8,735 nucleotides of DNA from Erysipelothrix sp. UBA3383 (GTDB lineage Bacteria; Bacillota_I; Bacilli_A; Erysipelotrichales; Erysipelotrichaceae). Made by a program: the position numbers and the translations under genes. Under the pieces are notes generated by a model, which did not search any database, had not been told where the DNA came from, and saw only the letters and a program-made list of their open reading frames with translations. Position 1 is the first letter of the stretch; the number at the start of each line of letters is the position of its first letter. The stretch lies in contig DEPV01000008.1 in the NCBI GenBank assembly GCA_002358955.1, forward strand, positions 1 to 8,735. The letters run 5' to 3'. Of this stretch, positions 5,447 through 8,735 are shown one piece after another.

Positions 5447-5752
5447 TTGAATACGTTTGTGTAGATCAATGATTTCTTTAGCGATGATTTTAAGAACATC
5501 TGCACTCATCATTTGGTCTTCTGCATGAATTAGTAGTAAGTTTAATTCAGTAGCACCTTCTTGAGCTTCTTTTTGAATCATTTGTGCATGGATACGGTGA
5601 CCTTCAATAAATTGTTCTTCACCTTCTGCTATCAATTGTTCAGCTCTTTCGAAGTCTCCTTCTTTAGCTGCCATGATTGCTTCTACAAAGCATGATCGTG
5701 CACTTCCTGTAAAAGAAATCATTTGAAAACTTAATAGTTCATTACCTTCCAT
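5444..5752 (-). CDS. PTS IIA protein, lactose/cellobiose class
   Basis: This is a stand-alone IIA of 102 residues, the usual size for this all-helical trimeric class. It takes phosphate from HPr on a His and hands it to IIB. The C-terminal helix carries the active motif LLLIHAEDQMM: His76 fits the phosphorylated His and Asp79 the metal-binding Asp of family members, while the second His of the common HAQDH form is Gln80. I start at 5752 because GAGG stands eight bases upstream; the frame is open to an ATG at 5818, but that stretch contains the promoter. An extended -10, TG-T-TATAAT (5786-5778), is present. Its transcript can stop at a terminator embedded in its stop codon. Neighbours are the divergent GNAT-like gene and the small membrane gene. 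Confidence 0.95.
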   Translation of the reverse strand: MEGNELLSFQMISFTGSARSCFVEAIMAAKEGDFERAEQLIAEGEEQFIEGHRIHAQMIQKEAQEGATELNLLLIHAEDQMMSADVLKIIAKEIIDLHKRIQ

Positions 5753-5777
5753 AGTATATACCTCAACTTCCACTACA

Positions 5778-5786
5778 ATTATAACA
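5778..5786 (-). promoter_or_regulatory. Extended -10 promoter for the PTS IIA gene
   Basis: TG-T-TATAAT reads on the minus strand, with a leader of about 20 nt before the ATG at 5752. The -35 region is poor (CTTTCT at a 17-base spacing). No catabolite-response-type palindrome is seen around it. Confidence 0.6.
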
Positions 5787-5834
5787 AGTATTTTTTGAAA
5801 AGAAAGTCCTTTAATCATCGGATTTTTATTTTTA

Positions 5835-5843
5835 TGATATAGT
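5835..5843 (+). promoter_or_regulatory. Extended -10 promoter for the GNAT-like gene
   Basis: TG-A-TATAGT on the plus strand lies about 20 bases before the AAGGAG ribosome site at 5860-5865. No clear -35 is seen. It is divergent from the PTS IIA promoter, the two -10 boxes being about 55 bases apart. Confidence 0.45.
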
Positions 5844-5871
5844 TATCTCAGATATTGATAAGGAGACACCC

Positions 5872-6585
5872 ATGACACTTGATTTACTTGATCTATATAT
5901 AGGAAGTGGAACCATTAGCGACCAGCAAGATGTATTCAATCATCGCTTTTCTTTATTCCCTGAATATAACTTCATTTACCTGAAAGATGAGATCGATGAT
6001 TATGATTTATTTCATTTGATTCAGAAAGAAAAAGATTCCAATATAAACCATAATAAGGATTACCTTCGCTTTGTATTACCACCTCAATCAGCAGACCACT
6101 ACGAGCTGTTTGCAACACTTAATTACAGCATTGAGACCATGGATATCATGATGCTTAATAAGCCTCTTACAGCACTAAACAACGATACTTATAAGGTATC
6201 ATTAATAGAAGAACATGATTTTGAGGAATGGTTAGCTTTTAATCTTTCATTTGAAGATGATTTAGATGCAGCTTTTGAAAAACAATTGAAAGACTTATTG
6301 CACCTTCACTTCAAGCAAAAAGCGCATACGATCTATCTTGTGAAACATAATGATAAAATCATTGCGAGTCTAAGTACACACAAAGTTAAAGATTATACTC
6401 ATGTTGATGATCCCTTAGTTCACCCTTCTTTTGAAGATGAGAACTTAGAAGCTTTACTCATCAGTAGTGTTGATGCTGATAAAACAGTAACACTGATTGC
6501 CCAAGATACACCTGTATATGATGTGTTTGTAGCTTTAGGATACAAAAGTCAACAATCCCTCTATTCATGCACACATTACTTTTAA
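5872..6585 (+). CDS. GNAT-like protein with a degenerate acetyl-CoA loop
   Basis: This is a 237-residue soluble, acidic protein. The C-terminal half (about 107-237) follows the order of a GNAT acetyltransferase: a strand with TIYLVKHNDKIIASLSTH (153-170), a motif-A-like segment beginning VHPSF (183-187) and running into a helix with ALLISSV, and the closing YDVFVALGYKSQQSLY (216-231), typical of the last helix and strand. The N-terminal half (1-100) is a separate domain, as in two-domain Bacillus GNAT-like proteins. The usual acetyl-CoA loop (Q/R-x-x-G-x-G/A) after VHP is replaced by EDENLEA with no glycine, so binding of acetyl-CoA is doubtful. AAGGAG lies six bases before the ATG, and a strong terminator follows. 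It is the only plus-strand gene here. The substrate is unknown. Confidence 0.85.
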   Translation: MTLDLLDLYIGSGTISDQQDVFNHRFSLFPEYNFIYLKDEIDDYDLFHLIQKEKDSNINHNKDYLRFVLPPQSADHYELFATLNYSIETMDIMMLNKPLTALNNDTYKVSLIEEHDFEEWLAFNLSFEDDLDAAFEKQLKDLLHLHFKQKAHTIYLVKHNDKIIASLSTHKVKDYTHVDDPLVHPSFEDENLEALLISSVDADKTVTLIAQDTPVYDVFVALGYKSQQSLYSCTHYF

Positions 6586-6590
6586 TACAA

Positions 6591-6620
6591 ACGCTCTGAC
6601 TTTAAGTCGGAGCGTTTTTT
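6591..6620 (+). terminator. Intrinsic terminator of the GNAT-like gene
   Basis: ACGCTCTGACT (6591-6601) and AGTCGGAGCGT (6605-6615) form 11 bp with one G-U around a 3-base loop, followed by a run of T to 6620. It also lies 30 bases past the end of the converging XRE gene, but on that strand only a weak T run follows. Confidence 0.92.
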
Positions 6621-6650
6621 GTGTATCTCAATTGATTCTATTCAATTATT

Positions 6651-7280
6651 TTATTGGTGACTTTGTCTTATCATTTTAGTAAAAACAACAATTGTATAGA
6701 TTAGCCATATCATGATTCCAACTGTACCATTACTTGGATAATCAAATATTGCTGCAATAAAAATATCTACCATCACCAGAAAAAAGAATACAAATCCAAC
6801 TTTTAATAAGTTATCGAAGAAATAAGTAATTGCATTATCCTTTGCTTGGATAAGACGAGAAAAGTACTTATTAATGAAAAGATTCAATGCATTCAACAGT
6901 ACAATTCCTAACATTAAGCCTATGTCATAAGTCTGGTAAGTAGTAAGAACAAATACTAAATACAACTTAAATGTTGTGTAGACAAGAATCATGTTAGTTC
7001 CTAAAAGAACAGCATAAAGTGCCATTGCAATATCATCTTGAGATCCTAAACCTTTGATTAAACGCCACACCTTAACTGGTGATCCATTTAATAGACTATC
7101 AACACTCGTATCTAAAGCAAGGGCTAAATCCGGTAATATACTGACTTCCGGCATCCCTTCATTACGTTCCCATTTGGATACTGTCTTATCACTAACTCCG
7201 ATGATGTCTCCTAAATGAACTTGTGTATAGCCTTTTTTCTTTCTTAATAGTGCAATGTAATCTCCAATTTCTTGTGTCAT
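6651..7280 (-). CDS. XRE-family regulator with a membrane-embedded C-terminus
   Basis: The N-terminal 65 residues are a classic XRE/Cro helix-turn-helix: IALLRKKKGYTQVHLGDIIG (9-28) then VSDKTVSKWERNEGMPEV (29-46), where the second helix contacts DNA. After a short linker the rest (about 84-205 of 209) is hydrophobic, with roughly four membrane helices (about 86-112, 117-137, 157-179 and 186-203). So the DNA-binding domain is tethered to the inner face of the membrane. Such one-protein sensors are known in Bacillota; the ligand and targets here cannot be inferred. AGGAGG lies eight bases before the ATG at 7280, and a TATACT at 7310-7305 may be its -10, with a weak TTCTAA -35. It is flanked by terminators and converges on the GNAT-like gene. 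Confidence 0.93.
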   Translation of the reverse strand: MTQEIGDYIALLRKKKGYTQVHLGDIIGVSDKTVSKWERNEGMPEVSILPDLALALDTSVDSLLNGSPVKVWRLIKGLGSQDDIAMALYAVLLGTNMILVYTTFKLYLVFVLTTYQTYDIGLMLGIVLLNALNLFINKYFSRLIQAKDNAITYFFDNLLKVGFVFFFLVMVDIFIAAIFDYPSNGTVGIMIWLIYTIVVFTKMIRQSHQ

Positions 7281-7323
7281 GATTCATTCCTCCTAAACAA
7301 AAATAGTATAACGCAGTTCAATA

Positions 7324-7425
7324 TCAATTAGAATGTTTCTTTTGGCGAATCACTCTACGCATCGTAGACATCGTTATAAAAGCAGCAATATACTTTATAT
7401 CTAAAGCTTTTGAGTCAAAAATAGC
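7324..7425 (-). pseudogene. Possible remnant of a membrane-tail coding sequence
   Basis: On the minus strand an open frame without a ribosome site ends at a TGA at 7326-7324. Its last codons read like the end of a membrane protein: KYIAAFITMSTMRRVIRQKK and three more residues. This resembles, in hydrophobic-then-basic pattern and the shared IRQ, the end of the adjacent XRE membrane protein (FTKMIRQSHQ). It is short, lacks a start, and runs through the terminator of the PPC gene, so it can only be a fragment, if real at all. Confidence 0.2.
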
Positions 7426-7447
7426 TCCAACACTAAGTTGGAGCTAT
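7417..7447 (-). terminator. Intrinsic terminator of the PPC-domain gene
   Basis: ATAGCTCCAA (7447-7438 read on minus) and TTGGAGCTAT (7430-7421) form a perfect 10-bp stem with a 7-base loop. A run of five T follows, the first in the stem. It starts five bases past the stop codon. Confidence 0.9.
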
Positions 7448-7452
7448 CTGAA

Positions 7453-7869
7453 TTATTGTGTGTTGCATGAAGCATCAATACGAATGATATGAAGTTCTTT
7501 AAACCCTTCTAGGTTTTCTTTATGGCGGTGTAATTCATGATTATCAAGTTGAATGATGATGATTTCAGCAGTGGTTCGAACGATGGTGCCCATTTTAACA
7601 TGGCCTCCTTTAACATTAAAGGATTCATCAGACACAGCCATATGGACATGCATACCACCTTGGGATAAAGTTCCTGATAAAGAAATCATTTCATAACCCC
7701 CTTCAAGGGTTAATGTTGTTCGTTCATAACCTTTTCGAAAGGATACTTTCGATAAACTACCAACACCTGTAGCAATGTATCCAGCTTCGATATTGTACTT
7801 ACGACAGTATTGATCAATTGCGATCAGTAAATCTTCTCCAGCATTTAATTTTAAAACATGTTCAACCAT
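7453..7869 (-). CDS. PPC (DUF296) domain protein
   Basis: This 138-residue protein consists of one PPC domain, the fold shared by plant AT-hook (AHL) proteins and small bacterial and archaeal proteins often called DNA-binding. Visible hallmarks are GVGSLS (35-40), GGYEMISLSGTL (57-68; the counterpart of the plant GRFEIL-type core) and HVHMAVSD (74-81). GGHVKMGTIVRTTAE (88-102) follows. His74, His76 and His90 are conserved-type residues that may bind metal. No AT-hook is present, so DNA binding is not shown by the sequence, and the biochemical role of bacterial members is uncertain. The protein is cytoplasmic, with no signal or membrane segment. The start ATG at 7869 has AGGAGG six bases upstream. 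It has its own extended -10 promoter, a leader of about 65 nt and its own terminator. Confidence 0.93.
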   Translation of the reverse strand: MVEHVLKLNAGEDLLIAIDQYCRKYNIEAGYIATGVGSLSKVSFRKGYERTTLTLEGGYEMISLSGTLSQGGMHVHMAVSDESFNVKGGHVKMGTIVRTTAEIIIIQLDNHELHRHKENLEGFKELHIIRIDASCNTQ

Positions 7870-7941
7870 AATATGCCTCCTTTATTTCTTGAAAATGTTA
7901 TTGGTGATTAAAGTATTGCTAAGATTACATAATATAGCTTT

Positions 7942-7950
7942 ATTATACCA
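7942..7950 (-). promoter_or_regulatory. Extended -10 promoter for the PPC-domain gene
   Basis: TGG-TATAAT on the minus strand gives a start near 7935 and a leader of about 65 nt. No -35 consensus is seen. Thirteen bases around it (GTGGTATAATAAA) recur exactly at the promoter of the next gene upstream. Confidence 0.6.
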
Positions 7951-7994
7951 CAGCTGTTTGATGCTTCCGTTTGCTATTGTTTCTAATGGTAATT

Positions 7995-8019
7995 AAAAAG
8001 CACTCAAAATTTTGAGTGC
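7995..8019 (-). terminator. Intrinsic terminator of the deoxyribosyltransferase gene
   Basis: GCACTCAAAA (8019-8010 read on minus) and TTTTGAGTGC (8009-8000) form a perfect palindrome; in RNA the central bases would make the loop. Five T follow on the minus strand, then AATT. It lies just past the stop codon at 8028. Confidence 0.88.
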
Positions 8020-8027
8020 CCTTCTTA

Positions 8028-8504
8028 TTAGATGTATTGTTTTAATGCTGCAACCATTTTATCTTCAGTATCAACAATAAGACCATTTAACTTAATCAGT
8101 CCTGTTGTATAAAGATTAACATATGAGAATTGAGATTCTGCAATTTCAGAAAGTGCAGCAATTTTCTCAGGAACATCAGCACCTTGTTGGCGTGAGTCTG
8201 TATACAGACCAATAATAGGAATCCCTGCTTGATAGGCAACACCAATTTCAGATGCTACACCTGGATCTATAATCAAACCATCCAGTACTGCTACTAAACA
8301 ATCCGAAGCAAGTAGTGCATCAGTATCTGCCTTAGCAATCATTAAAGAGTTAGCATACTGAGTTTTATCATTAATATCACCTTGTTCTTGGGGTAGGTAA
8401 ACATCAAGGCTTGGGTAAGCATCTCGTATCTGTTTAACAACTACAGCATTGTAAGTCCGTTCCATATTTGAAAATAATGGACTTGCGAAATATATTTTCT
8501 TCAT
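8028..8504 (-). CDS. Nucleoside 2-deoxyribosyltransferase family protein
   Basis: Enzymes of this family move 2-deoxyribose between nucleobases (or hydrolyse the nucleotide), in cytoplasmic nucleoside salvage. The 158 residues match the family length. The N-terminal strand KKIYFASPLF (2-11) is typical. DPGVASE (80-86) gives Asp80 and the nucleophile candidate Glu86, with the same spacing as Asp92 and Glu98 of the Lactobacillus enzyme; Asp60 fits its Asp72. The following GVAYQAGIPIIGLYTD (88-103) is also characteristic. The precise substrate (purine, pyrimidine or nucleotide) cannot be read. GAGGAG precedes the ATG at 8504, but at 12 bases, a long spacing that may weaken translation; no better in-frame start is present. 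It has its own terminator and an extended -10 promoter about 110 bases upstream. Confidence 0.92.
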   Translation of the reverse strand: MKKIYFASPLFSNMERTYNAVVVKQIRDAYPSLDVYLPQEQGDINDKTQYANSLMIAKADTDALLASDCLVAVLDGLIIDPGVASEIGVAYQAGIPIIGLYTDSRQQGADVPEKIAALSEIAESQFSYVNLYTTGLIKLNGLIVDTEDKMVAALKQYI

Positions 8505-8612
8505 CTTGAATTCAATCTCCTCTATATATAAAGTAAACTTTTAGATCCATTCACAGTCTTTACTACTTAAACTATAATAAATTCATTTCAATGTGATCCA
8601 AGTTCTAAGTTT

Positions 8613-8621
8613 ATTATACCA
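8613..8621 (-). promoter_or_regulatory. Extended -10 promoter for the deoxyribosyltransferase gene
   Basis: TGG-TATAAT on the minus strand would give a leader of about 100 nt. A second candidate, TTGGAT (8601-8596) and TATTAT (8579-8574) with a 16-base spacer, lies closer to the gene. I recognise no riboswitch in the leader. Confidence 0.5.
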
Positions 8622-8645
8622 CCTTGATGCAGTTTCATAACATCA

Positions 8646-8670
8646 GTCTTATGTAAGGTAACAATAAGAC
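8646..8670. repeat. Short inverted repeat near the right edge
   Basis: GTCTTAT (8646-8652) and ATAAGAC (8664-8670) are separated by 11 bases. No U run follows on either strand, so it is not a clear terminator. The rest of 8622-8735 shows no gene I can support. Confidence 0.4.
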
Positions 8671-8735
8671 CTTGATTGTATTAAGAGTGCAGAGGTTGGA
8701 AGAAAAATAGGTCCTTTACGGCAATAAAATTCTGT

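Noticed and set aside
5753..5818. Longer N-terminus for the PTS IIA protein (start at 5818)
   Set aside because: The added residues cover the extended -10 promoter and are not part of the family fold; the ATG at 5752 has a proper ribosome site.
8534..8613. Long-range stem TAAACTT/AAGTTTA (8607-8613 with 8534-8540) as a riboswitch-like leader of the deoxyribosyltransferase gene
   Set aside because: The distal arm lies at or upstream of the expected transcription start, so it would not be in the RNA.
8649..8735. End of another minus-strand gene entering from the right edge
   Set aside because: Two minus-strand frames are open at the edge (stops near 8649 and 8682), but neither is long enough or recognisable enough to choose.

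Overview
The window looks like chromosomal DNA of a low-GC Gram-positive bacterium (Bacillota). The reasons are strong AGGAGG-type ribosome sites before almost every gene, TATAAT boxes often extended by an upstream TG, intrinsic terminators with U runs, a clostridial-type short flavodoxin, lactose/cellobiose-class PTS proteins and a two-gene multidrug-type ABC exporter. TGG encodes Trp and no gene needs TGA as a sense codon, so the genetic code is the standard one. I cannot fix the genus; an Erysipelotrichia-like or Bacilli-like host would fit. No tRNA, rRNA, CRISPR array, transposase or phage gene is visible.

Layout. All but one gene lie on the minus strand. Read leftwards from the right end they are: a nucleoside 2-deoxyribosyltransferase (8504-8028), a PPC/DUF296 protein (7869-7453), an XRE regulator with a membrane tail (7280-6651), a PTS IIA protein (5752-5444), a small membrane protein (5405-4947), a PTS IIB protein (4870-4568), a flavodoxin (4493-4071), coaD (3805-3329), and an ABC exporter pair (3208-1055, then 1074 to beyond the left edge). 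The only plus-strand gene is a degenerate GNAT-like protein (5872-6585), divergent from the IIA gene.

Most genes look like single-gene transcription units: seven intrinsic terminators and several extended -10 promoters can be placed. Exceptions are the translationally coupled ABC pair (20-base overlap), and two genes whose ribosome site directly follows a terminator hairpin (the first ABC gene and the small membrane gene), so they depend on read-through, attenuation or an unseen promoter.

The most interesting stretch is non-coding, between the flavodoxin gene and coaD. It holds a consensus promoter (TTGACA-16-TATAAT), a 5' hairpin, a long-range stem enclosing two CU-rich anti-Shine-Dalgarno motifs, and an intrinsic terminator. 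Together these form a candidate small RNA of about 150 nt, or alternatively an attenuated coaD leader. A second point is a IIA and a IIB protein with no IIC permease, flanking an uncharacterised membrane protein.
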